DNA of 64,000 bases, taken from Flavobacteriales bacterium (GTDB lineage: Bacteria > Bacteroidota > Bacteroidia > Flavobacteriales > Weeksellaceae). Shown here piece by piece: positions 45,281-53,039 of this stretch. Position 1 is the stretch's first letter, and each line of letters starts with the position of its first letter. The stretch lies in NCBI GenBank assembly GCA_020635515.1, contig JACJZS010000002.1:1474001-1538000 (forward strand), given 5' to 3'. Under the pieces are notes generated by a model. The model saw only the letters and a list, made by a program, of their open reading frames with translations. It ran no database searches and was not told the origin of the DNA. The position numbers and the translations under genes were made by a program.

Positions 45281-46357
45281 ATGAAAATAAAAATAGTATT
45301 GTTGTTGATTAGTGTATTTTTTTCATGCAAAGATGGTGATGCTGTTAGTTCTACTAAAACAGAAGAGAAGTTTATGTTATCTGCGGTAGATATTTCTACT
45401 TATCCCGAAATTAGAGAAAATGCTATTTCTTTTTTTGATGTCAATAACAAACAGAAAGACTTTTTAGAAATTTTAAAAGAAAACAATGTAAATGTTATAA
45501 GATTAAGACTTTGGGTTAATCCTAAAGATAAACATTCTGGATTTGAAGAGGTAAAAGAGTTCTCCAATGAGTTGAAAAATAAAGGATTTAAAATTTTGAT
45601 TACAGTTCACTATTCCGATACTTGGGCAGACCCGAGTAGACAAGAAGTTCCTGAAAATTGGAAAAACATATCTTTTGAAGCACTTAAAGATAGCGTTGCT
45701 AATTACACCAAGAAAATAATTTCAGAAATAAATCCAGAGTATATTCAAGTAGGTAATGAAATTAATTCGGGTTTTTTACATCCACAAGGAAATATAAATT
45801 CAAATCCTAATCAGTTTAAATCACTACTAAATGTAGCAATTAGTAGTATACGAAACGAATCTAAATCAACAAAAATAATATTGCATTATGCAGGATTAGA
45901 TGGTTCTGATTGGTTTTATAATCAAGTGAAAGATTTAGATTATGATATTATAGGATTGTCATATTATCCAATTTGGCACGGAAAAGATTTGCAAAATTTA
46001 GAAAACACCATGTTGAATTTAGGGAATAAATACGATAAAGATGTATTTATTGCAGAAACGGCATATCCGTTTACATTAGAATGGAATGATTGGACGAATA
46101 ACGTAGTAGGATTAGAAAGTCAACTTATTTTGCCTGAGTTTCCTGCAACAGAAAAAGGTCAGAAAGAATTTTTAACTAAAATCAAACAAATATCAACTAA
46201 CTCCCCAAAAAGCATTGGATTTTGTTATTGGGGAGCAGAATTAATTTCATGGAAAGGAAATCAGTCAGAAAATGGTTCTTCTTGGGAAAACCAAGCACTA
46301 TTTGACTTCAATAATGAGGTATTACCAGCAATAACTGTATTTCAAACTGAGAATTAA
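45281..46357 (+). CDS. GH53 arabinogalactan endo-beta-1,4-galactanase lipoprotein
   Basis: Predicted to cut beta-1,4-galactan, the side chains of pectic rhamnogalacturonan I. The 358 residues start with a lipoprotein signal (MKIKIVLLLISVFFSC, lipid at Cys16), then a GH53 TIM barrel. The acid/base is Glu160 in QVGNEINSGFL and the nucleophile is Glu259 in FIAETAYPF; VIRLRLWVNPKD, TVHYSDTWADP and GFCYWGAELISW are also typical. It stands alone, with no SusC/SusD pair or other glycosidase nearby, so the usual polysaccharide utilisation locus is lacking here. Its stop overlaps the convergent guaB stop by four bases (TTAA). Confidence 0.92.
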   Translation: MKIKIVLLLISVFFSCKDGDAVSSTKTEEKFMLSAVDISTYPEIRENAISFFDVNNKQKDFLEILKENNVNVIRLRLWVNPKDKHSGFEEVKEFSNELKNKGFKILITVHYSDTWADPSRQEVPENWKNISFEALKDSVANYTKKIISEINPEYIQVGNEINSGFLHPQGNINSNPNQFKSLLNVAISSIRNESKSTKIILHYAGLDGSDWFYNQVKDLDYDIIGLSYYPIWHGKDLQNLENTMLNLGNKYDKDVFIAETAYPFTLEWNDWTNNVVGLESQLILPEFPATEKGQKEFLTKIKQISTNSPKSIGFCYWGAELISWKGNQSENGSSWENQALFDFNNEVLPAITVFQTEN

Positions 46358-47814
46358 TGAGTGTAGTTTGGAGCTTCTTGAGTAATAATTACATCGTGAG
46401 GATGACTTTCCTTTAATCCTGATGGTGTAATTTTTACCATTTTAGAATCTGTTTGGAGTTTAGTAATTGTATCTACTCCACAATATCCCATTCCTGCTCT
46501 AATTCCTCCACACAATTGGTACACTACATCTTGAATTCGTCCTGTATAAGGAACTCTTCCTTCAATACCTTCGGGAACTAATTTCTTTGCATCAGTTTGG
46601 AAATATCGGTCTTTACTACCTCTTTTCATTGCGGATAAAGATCCCATACCTTGGTAGGTTTTAAACCTTCTTCCTTGGTAGATAATTTCTTCTCCTGGTG
46701 CTTCGTGAGTTCCTGCAAACAATGAACCTAGCATTACAGCAGATGCACCACTTGCTAGAGCTTTTACAATATCTCCCGATAATTTTATTCCGCCATCAGC
46801 AATTACAGAAACATTTTTTTGTTTTGCATACATATACGTGCTATAAATAGCCGAAAGCTGAGGAACTCCCACGCCTGCAACTACACGTGTAGTACATATA
46901 GAACCAGGTCCAACACCTACTTTCAATACATTTGCACCTGCATCAATTAGATCTTTTGCGGCTTGTTCTGTAACAATATTTCCACCTACTATATCTAAAT
47001 TAGGAAAAGAATGTCTTATTTCTCTAATTTTATCTAAAACACCTTTTGAGTGACCGTGTGCAGAATCAATTGCTATAATATCTACATCGCTATCCACCAA
47101 AGATTGTACTCTCTCTAATGTATTGTTTCCTACGCCTACACCTGCACCAACTCTCAATCTTCCTGTAGAATCTTTACATGCATTAGGGTGTTCTATTAAA
47201 TTATCTATATCCTTAATTGTAATTAAACCTATTAGTTTATTGTTGGAATCAACGATAGGTAATTTTTCAATTTTATATTTTAGTAAAATTGATTTTGCTT
47301 CTTCTAATGAGGTATTTTCCCCTGATGTAACCAAATTTTCTTTTGTCATTACTTCTTCTACAAGCAAATCTAAGTTTTCTTGGTACTTTATATCTCTATT
47401 GGTAATGATTCCAATTAAAATACCATTACTTTCCACCACAGGAAAACCAGAGATTTTGTATTCTTTCATCAATCGTTTAGCATCAGAAATTTTTTGGTCT
47501 TTGCTTAAAGTTATAGGTTTTGAAATCATTCCACTCTCGGAACGTTTAACTTTACTTATTTGCAAAGATTGCTCAGTAGGAGTCATGTTTTTATGTATAA
47601 AACCAATTCCTCCTTGTCTGGCTAATGCAATTGCCAATTTAGCTTCTGTAACTGTGTCCATAGCTGCTGAAACTATAGGTACATTAAGCGTGATTTTATC
47701 TGTTAGTTTTGTTTTTAAAGAAACTTCACTAGGAAGTGTTTCTGAGTATGCTGGAACAAGTAAAACATCATCAAAAGTAACTGCGTGTTCTACTATTTTA
47801 TCATGTATAGACAT
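46354..47814 (-). CDS. guaB: IMP dehydrogenase
   Basis: Oxidises IMP to XMP with NAD+, the first committed step to guanine nucleotides. The 486 residues have the TIM-barrel core interrupted by two CBS domains (about 93-205). The catalytic cysteine is in GPGSICTTRVVAGVG near residue 303 and the flap is YQGMGSLSAMKRGSKDRYFQ near 385. The CBS pair implies regulation by purine nucleotides. It shares four bases of overlap with the convergent galactanase gene and makes a two-step pathway with guaA. Confidence 0.97.
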   Translation of the reverse strand: MSIHDKIVEHAVTFDDVLLVPAYSETLPSEVSLKTKLTDKITLNVPIVSAAMDTVTEAKLAIALARQGGIGFIHKNMTPTEQSLQISKVKRSESGMISKPITLSKDQKISDAKRLMKEYKISGFPVVESNGILIGIITNRDIKYQENLDLLVEEVMTKENLVTSGENTSLEEAKSILLKYKIEKLPIVDSNNKLIGLITIKDIDNLIEHPNACKDSTGRLRVGAGVGVGNNTLERVQSLVDSDVDIIAIDSAHGHSKGVLDKIREIRHSFPNLDIVGGNIVTEQAAKDLIDAGANVLKVGVGPGSICTTRVVAGVGVPQLSAIYSTYMYAKQKNVSVIADGGIKLSGDIVKALASGASAVMLGSLFAGTHEAPGEEIIYQGRRFKTYQGMGSLSAMKRGSKDRYFQTDAKKLVPEGIEGRVPYTGRIQDVVYQLCGGIRAGMGYCGVDTITKLQTDSKMVKITPSGLKESHPHDVIITQEAPNYTH

Positions 47815-47830
47815 ATACCTTTTTGCCGTA

Positions 47831-47838
47831 CAAAGTTA
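47831..47838 (-). promoter_or_regulatory. -7 element upstream of guaB
   Basis: TAACTTTG on the minus strand, 17 bases before the guaB start; no consensus -33 box at the right spacing. Confidence 0.4.
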
Positions 47839-47910
47839 CGCTTTTTTTTGTACTAATTGTTATTTTGTTGTTATTTTTTTACACCTCTTGTTAATTCGTG
47901 TCATTTTATA

Positions 47911-47941
47911 TTGGAAACATCATATAAATACTATAATTTTG
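47911..47941 (+). promoter_or_regulatory. sucAB promoter
   Basis: TTG at 47911-47913, a 20-base spacer and TAATTTTG at 47934-47941. The leader to the sucA ATG would be about 108 bases, unusually long for this genome; I see no riboswitch-like fold in it. The 241-base gap between guaB and sucA holds this and the divergent guaB promoter. Confidence 0.6.
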
Positions 47942-48055
47942 TCGCTTGATTTTTCTTTAAAGTCACGATTAGTCTTTTGGAAATCAGTTGGATATATTTC
48001 TAATTTATAGAAACATAAACATAACGAATATTAGTTTAACGATTGAATAAACATA

Positions 48056-50815
48056 ATGGATAGATATTCATTTTTAAATGCAGTACACTCTGAGTATGTA
48101 GAGGAATTATATCAAAAGTATTTAGAATTCCCCGATAGTGTAGAACCTAGTTGGAAAAGTTTCTTCCAAGGATATGATTTTGCTAAGCAAGAATATGATG
48201 GAGAAAAAATAGACTTTTCTGAAACTGCCACTCCTACCGAAGTAATTATACCTGAGAAAGTAAATAAGGAATTTAAAGTAATTAATTTAATAAACGGATA
48301 TAGGCAAAGAGGTCACCTTTTTACAAAAACAAATCCTGTAAGGAAAAGAAGAACGTATGTTCCAACTCTAGATATTGAGAACTTTGGTCTTACTCAAGAA
48401 GATTTAAAGGAAAACTTTTCTGTTGGAGAAATTATAGGAATGAGCAATAGCGAAACCTTAGAAAGTATAATTGCTCAACTTAAAGAAATTTATTGTGATT
48501 CTATAGGTATAGAATACATGTTTATTCGCCATCCAGAGCGTGTAAATTGGATCCAAAATTGGATAAATAATAATCGAAATCACCCAAAATTAACTAAAGA
48601 GGAAAAAACAAGAGCTTTGAGGAAAATAACTCAAGCAGTTGCTTTCGAAAATTTCCTTCATACTAAATTTGTAGGACAAAAGCGATTCTCCTTAGAAGGT
48701 AACGAGTCGCTTATTCCTGCATTAGATGAATTAATCAATCGTTCTGCACAATTAGGTGTAGAAGAAGTGGTAGTAGGAATGGCACACAGAGGTAGATTAA
48801 ACGTTCTTACTAATATATTCAAGAAATCGTACTCACAAATTTTCTCTGAATTCGATGGAAAAGATTACGTAGAAGCAGTATTTTCGGGTGATGTAAAATA
48901 TCATCTTGGTTCTACCAATGAGATTACTACTTATAAAAATAACAAAATAAAAATACATTTAGCACCTAATCCTTCTCACTTAGAAGCGGTAGATCCTGTG
49001 GTGGAAGGAATAACGAGAGCCAAAGCGGATAAATATTATGATAATGATTACTCAAAAATCCTTCCTATACTTATACATGGAGATGCCGCGATTGCAGGAC
49101 AAGGAGTTGTTTATGAAGTAATCCAAATGATGAAATTAGATGGTTACTCAACAGGAGGAACTATTCATATTGTTACCAATAATCAAATTGGTTTTACAAC
49201 CAATTATTTAGATGCTCGCTCTAGTACGTATTGTACAGATATTGCTAAAGTTACCTTATCTCCTGTATTGCACGTAAATGCAGATGATGTAGAAGCTGTA
49301 ATTCACGCAATTAGGTTTGCAGCAGATTACCGAGCACAATTCTCGAGAGATGTATTTATTGATTTACTAGGTTATCGAAAGTATGGACATAACGAAGGAG
49401 ATGAACCTAGATTCACTCAACCTAAACTCTATAAAGAGATAGCAAAACATCCTAATCCTAGAGAAATATACCAAAAACAGCTTTTCGAAGAAGATGTTGT
49501 AGGTCAAGAGGTACTAGATGTAATGGAAAAAGAGTTTAAAGATTTATTGGAAGTTAATTTTGATAAGTCTAAGGAAATTGAAAAAAATACTCTAGAACCA
49601 TTTATGAAAGAAGAGTGGAAAAAATTTGATTTTCCACAAACTAAAGAATTGTTAAGTGCAGTAGATACGAAGTATCCAAAAGAAAAATTAATAGAAATAG
49701 GAAAAAAACTTGGAACAATTCCTGAAGGAAAAAAAATACTACGAAAACTCTCTAGAATTGTAGAGCAAAGACTAAAATTCATTGAAGAAGAACAAGTAGA
49801 TTGGGCATTAGCAGAGCAATTGGCATATGGTTCGTTGCTTAATGAAGGGACTTGGGTTAGACTTTCAGGGGAAGATGTAGAAAGAGGTACGTTCTCTCAC
49901 AGACATGCAGTTTTAAAAACAGAGGACGACGAGGAAGAAATAGTTCTTTTAGATTCAATAAGCGAAAATCAAGGTAAATTTCAAGTTTATAATTCACACT
50001 TATCTGAATATGGAGTTTTAGGTTTTGATTATGGATATTCCATTGCTTCTCCTAATTCCTTAACTATTTGGGAAGCTCAATTTGGAGACTTTGCAAATGG
50101 AGCTCAGATTATAATTGACCAATATATTTCGGCATCGGAAGATAAATGGAAAATTCAAAGTGGAATAGTTTTATTGTTACCTCATGGATATGAAGGTCAA
50201 GGAGCAGAACACTCTTCTGCAAGACTAGAACGTTTCCTACAATTATGTGCTAATGGAAATATGTATGTAGTTAATTTTACCACACCAGCTAATTTATTCC
50301 ATGCGTTAAGACGACAAGTGATTACCAATTATAGAAAACCTCTTGTGGTTATGTCGCCTAAAAGTTTACTTCGTCATCCGAAAGTAATTTCTCCTATTAG
50401 CGAATTATCAGATGGAGGTTTCCAAGAAATAATTGATGATTCAAGTGCAAATCCAACGAAAGTAAAACGACTTGTACTGTGTAGTGGTAAAATTTATTAT
50501 GAACTTTTAGATAAAAAAGAAGAATTAAATGATGAAAGTGTCGCGTTAGTAAGAATTGAGCAATTATATCCTATTCACACAGAAAAATTAAACATAATTT
50601 TAGATAAATATTCTGAACGAAACGAACTGATTTGGGTACAAGAAGAACCAGAAAACATGGGAGCATGGTGGTATATTCTAAAGAATTTACGTAAATACAA
50701 TATCGATGTGATTTCTCCTGTAGAAAGTCCTTCTCCTGCAACAGGCTCTCCTCAGCGTTTCCATAGAATTCACAATGCTTTAATTCAAAGTGTTTTTGAA
50801 AACATAAAAAAATAA
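48056..50815 (+). CDS. sucA: 2-oxoglutarate dehydrogenase E1 component
   Basis: Thiamine-diphosphate-dependent decarboxylase of the citric acid cycle complex. The 919 residues begin with the E2-binding N-terminus (DRYSFLNAVHSEYVEELYQKYLE) and HPERVNWIQNWIN. They carry VVGMAHRGRLNVL near 240, the ThDP/Mg2+ motif GDAAIAGQGVVYE followed by NNQIGFTTN near 375, and the transketolase-like C-terminal domain (LPHGYEGQGAEHSSARLERFLQ near 710). The length is normal. It is followed by sucB after 27 bases. The E3 gene (lpd) is not adjacent. Confidence 0.97.
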   Translation: MDRYSFLNAVHSEYVEELYQKYLEFPDSVEPSWKSFFQGYDFAKQEYDGEKIDFSETATPTEVIIPEKVNKEFKVINLINGYRQRGHLFTKTNPVRKRRTYVPTLDIENFGLTQEDLKENFSVGEIIGMSNSETLESIIAQLKEIYCDSIGIEYMFIRHPERVNWIQNWINNNRNHPKLTKEEKTRALRKITQAVAFENFLHTKFVGQKRFSLEGNESLIPALDELINRSAQLGVEEVVVGMAHRGRLNVLTNIFKKSYSQIFSEFDGKDYVEAVFSGDVKYHLGSTNEITTYKNNKIKIHLAPNPSHLEAVDPVVEGITRAKADKYYDNDYSKILPILIHGDAAIAGQGVVYEVIQMMKLDGYSTGGTIHIVTNNQIGFTTNYLDARSSTYCTDIAKVTLSPVLHVNADDVEAVIHAIRFAADYRAQFSRDVFIDLLGYRKYGHNEGDEPRFTQPKLYKEIAKHPNPREIYQKQLFEEDVVGQEVLDVMEKEFKDLLEVNFDKSKEIEKNTLEPFMKEEWKKFDFPQTKELLSAVDTKYPKEKLIEIGKKLGTIPEGKKILRKLSRIVEQRLKFIEEEQVDWALAEQLAYGSLLNEGTWVRLSGEDVERGTFSHRHAVLKTEDDEEEIVLLDSISENQGKFQVYNSHLSEYGVLGFDYGYSIASPNSLTIWEAQFGDFANGAQIIIDQYISASEDKWKIQSGIVLLLPHGYEGQGAEHSSARLERFLQLCANGNMYVVNFTTPANLFHALRRQVITNYRKPLVVMSPKSLLRHPKVISPISELSDGGFQEIIDDSSANPTKVKRLVLCSGKIYYELLDKKEELNDESVALVRIEQLYPIHTEKLNIILDKYSERNELIWVQEEPENMGAWWYILKNLRKYNIDVISPVESPSPATGSPQRFHRIHNALIQSVFENIKK

Positions 50816-50842
50816 CGATATTAAATAAAAAATTGATAAATC

Positions 50843-52063
50843 ATGATATTAGAAATGAAAGTCCCTTCTCCTGGGGAATCTATAAGTGAAGTAGAAATAG
50901 CTACTTGGCTCGTTCAAGATGGTGACTACGTAGAAAAAGACCAAGCAATAGCAGAAGTAGATTCAGATAAAGCTACGTTAGAACTTCCTGCTGAAGAATC
51001 TGGAACAATAACCTTAAAAGCAGAGGAAGGTGATGTTGTAGAAGTAGGACAAGTAGTATGTTTAATTGATACATCTGCATCTAAACCTAGCGGAGAGTCA
51101 GAAAAAACAGAATCATCTCCTAAAGTAGAAGAGAAGAAAGAACCAACAATTCAAGAAAACAAAGAAGAAGTAAAAACCACGTATGCAAGCAATACACCAT
51201 CTCCTGCAGCTCGAAAAATAATCGAAGAAAAAAATATAGATACCGCAACGATTAAAGGTACAGGAAAAGATGGGAGAATTACAAAAGATGATGTGATTAA
51301 TGCAAAACCAGCAATGGGAACTCCTGCTGTTTCTGGAAGTAGAAATTCTACTACGAAAAAGCTTTCTTCGCTTAGAAGAAAAATTGCACAACGTTTGGTT
51401 TCTGTAAAAAATGAAACGGCAATGTTAACTACTTTCAACGAAGTAGATATGAGCGAAATATTTAAACTTAGGAGTGAATACAAAGATGAGTTTAAAAGTA
51501 AGCACGGAGTAGGTCTTGGATTTATGTCGTTTTTTACCAAAGCAGTTGTTAGAGCTTTACAGATGTATCCTGATGTAAATTCAATGATTGATGGCGAAAA
51601 TAAAATAACTAACGATTTTTATGATATTTCTGTTGCTGTTTCAGGTCCAAAAGGACTTATGGTTCCTGTGGTGAGAAATGCAGAGAACTTAACTTTTAGA
51701 GGTGTAGAACAAAGCATAAAAGATTTAGCGATAAAAGTACGTGACGGTAAGATAACAATAGATGAAATGACAGGAGGAACATTTACCATTACCAATGGAG
51801 GTGTTTTTGGTTCTATGTTGTCAACTCCGATTATCAATCCACCGCAAAGTGCCATTTTAGGAATGCACAATATTGTGGAGCGTCCTGTTGCTGTAAATGG
51901 AAAAGTAGAAATTCGTCCGATAATGTACGTGGCTCTTTCTTATGATCACAGAATTATTGACGGTCGTGAATCTGTAGGGTTTTTAGTTGCTATAAAAGAA
52001 GCAATAGAAAATCCACGAGAACATTTAATGAATGGAGAAATTAAGAGAGCATTAGAGCTTTAA
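50843..52063 (+). CDS. sucB: 2-oxoglutarate dehydrogenase E2, dihydrolipoyl succinyltransferase
   Basis: Transfers the succinyl group to CoA and forms the core of the complex. The 406 residues have one lipoyl domain (about 3-77) with the lipoylated lysine in EVDSDKATLELPA, a linker rich in Glu/Lys, a peripheral-subunit-binding domain (TPSPAARKIIEEKNID to about 150), and a catalytic domain with YDHRIIDGRESVGFL containing the active-site His near 375. It is cotranscribed with sucA and is followed by a hairpin terminator. Confidence 0.97.
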   Translation: MILEMKVPSPGESISEVEIATWLVQDGDYVEKDQAIAEVDSDKATLELPAEESGTITLKAEEGDVVEVGQVVCLIDTSASKPSGESEKTESSPKVEEKKEPTIQENKEEVKTTYASNTPSPAARKIIEEKNIDTATIKGTGKDGRITKDDVINAKPAMGTPAVSGSRNSTTKKLSSLRRKIAQRLVSVKNETAMLTTFNEVDMSEIFKLRSEYKDEFKSKHGVGLGFMSFFTKAVVRALQMYPDVNSMIDGENKITNDFYDISVAVSGPKGLMVPVVRNAENLTFRGVEQSIKDLAIKVRDGKITIDEMTGGTFTITNGGVFGSMLSTPIINPPQSAILGMHNIVERPVAVNGKVEIRPIMYVALSYDHRIIDGRESVGFLVAIKEAIENPREHLMNGEIKRALEL

Positions 52064-52077
52064 TTCACAATATTATA

Positions 52078-52107
52078 AATCGTCTTAGAAATAAGGCGAT
52101 TTTTTTA
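52078..52107 (+). terminator. terminator after sucB
   Basis: AATCGTCTTA pairs with TAAGGCGATT (one G-U) around a four-base loop, then a T-run. It directly follows the sucB stop. Confidence 0.85.
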
Positions 52108-52123
52108 TTAATGTCGTTTTTTG

Positions 52124-52131
52124 TAGATTTG
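52124..52131 (+). promoter_or_regulatory. -7 element upstream of the LEA-like lipoprotein
   Basis: TAGATTTG, 30 bases before the ATG at 52161. The -33 region overlaps the T-run of the preceding terminator and has no consensus TTTG. Confidence 0.4.
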
Positions 52132-52160
52132 ACGATTATTAATTTAAATAAATCATAACA

Positions 52161-52709
52161 ATGAAAAAACTAGTTTTAGGTGTATTGGCATTAGCAATGT
52201 TAAGTTATACTTCGTGTAAAAAAGAGCAAAAAGAAGTAAATTCTGAAGCAGTTGGAATAACAGAAGCTCTTCAAAATGAATACAGTGAAGCAGTACAGAT
52301 GTTAAGCGATGCAAAAGAAAATTTAGCTACTGCTGAGAAAGAAGGAGATGAAACGGCAATAGCTGAAGCAAAATCACTTTTAGAAAAAGCAGAGCAGTCA
52401 TACAACGAAGTTAAGAATAAATTTATAGAAGCAGGAGGTGTTATTTCAAAGGGAATAGAAGAAACAGCAGACGGTGTTGCTTACAAAGTAGATTCTTTGA
52501 AAACGGAAGCTAATGAAAGTGTAGACAATGCGAAAGAAGCTGTAACAGCAAAAGTAGAAGAAGGGAAAACTGCAGTAAATGAAAAAGTACAAGAAACCAA
52601 AGAAGCTGTAAATAACAAAGTAGAGGAAGGAAAAACAGCAGCAAATGAGAAGGTGGAAGAAGGTAAAAATGCTGTGAAAAATGCAGTTAATAAAGTTCCT
52701 AGTTTCTAA
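52161..52709 (+). CDS. lipoprotein with LEA-like/apolipoprotein-like helical repeats
   Basis: A 182-residue predicted lipoprotein with signal MKKLVLGVLALAMLSYTSC (lipid at Cys19). The mature part is almost wholly alpha-helical, alanine/lysine/glutamate-rich. The last 80 residues repeat a roughly 11-residue phase (ESVDNAKEAVTAKVEEGKT, AVNEKVQETKEA, VNNKVEEGKTA, ANEKVEEGKNA) like late-embryogenesis-abundant or YtxH-like stress proteins. I infer a periplasmic or outer-membrane stress or envelope role, with no stronger evidence. It is monocistronic, with its own promoter element and terminator. Confidence 0.82.
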   Translation: MKKLVLGVLALAMLSYTSCKKEQKEVNSEAVGITEALQNEYSEAVQMLSDAKENLATAEKEGDETAIAEAKSLLEKAEQSYNEVKNKFIEAGGVISKGIEETADGVAYKVDSLKTEANESVDNAKEAVTAKVEEGKTAVNEKVQETKEAVNNKVEEGKTAANEKVEEGKNAVKNAVNKVPSF

Positions 52710-52733
52710 GAAATTAAGTTATAATACATTACT

Positions 52734-52760
52734 AAAATCCACTCACCGAGTGGATTTTTT
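52734..52760 (+). terminator. terminator after the LEA-like lipoprotein
   Basis: AAAATCCACTC pairs perfectly with GAGTGGATTTT around the loop ACC and is followed by a T-run. The rest of the gap up to 52983 is AT-rich and holds no gene that I can see. Confidence 0.9.
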
Positions 52761-52983
52761 AGTTCTACGTTCTACATAATAAAAAGAAAATGATGTATTT
52801 TTTGTTGGATTTTATTCTTAGTAGTAGAGATTTATATAATCGAAATTAGGTTATAAAAAGTAGATTGTTCATTTTCTTTATTGTTAATTTAAAGTTAAAT
52901 TTTGAGACTTTTATTGATAAATAGTCTTTATAATCCTTTAGTTAAGAGGTTGATTATTGTATGTGCTTAATTTAAAATAAAAA

Positions 52984-53019
52984 TGTGTATTGTACACATA
53001 AAGATAAAAGTTATCTTTG
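52984..53019 (+). promoter_or_regulatory. promoter of the secreted-protein cluster with overlapping inverted repeat
   Basis: ATTG at 52989-52992, a 19-base spacer and TATCTTTG at 53012-53019 form a near-perfect Bacteroidota promoter. The predicted leader is about 14 bases. TGTGTA-TTG-TACACA (52984-52998) is a perfect inverted repeat over the -33 box and could be an operator. The 330-base gap between the lipoprotein and this cluster otherwise holds only the terminator at 52734. Confidence 0.65.
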
Positions 53020-53039
53020 CAAAAAAAAATAACTTAATA

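Noticed and set aside
47123..48010. 295-codon open frame on the plus strand across guaB and its promoter region
   Set aside because: It lies opposite the well-supported guaB gene, has low-complexity composition, and shows no family motif.
52983..53039. Upstream ATG start for the thrombospondin-3 protein
   Set aside because: It overlaps the promoter inverted repeat and lies upstream of the -7 element, so it would not be transcribed from that promoter; the ATG at 53040 fits the signal peptide.
52710..53039. Possible small RNA or gene in the 330-base gap before the secreted cluster
   Set aside because: Apart from the terminator at 52734 and the promoter at 52984, I find only AT-rich sequence with no stable fold or coding frame that I can defend.
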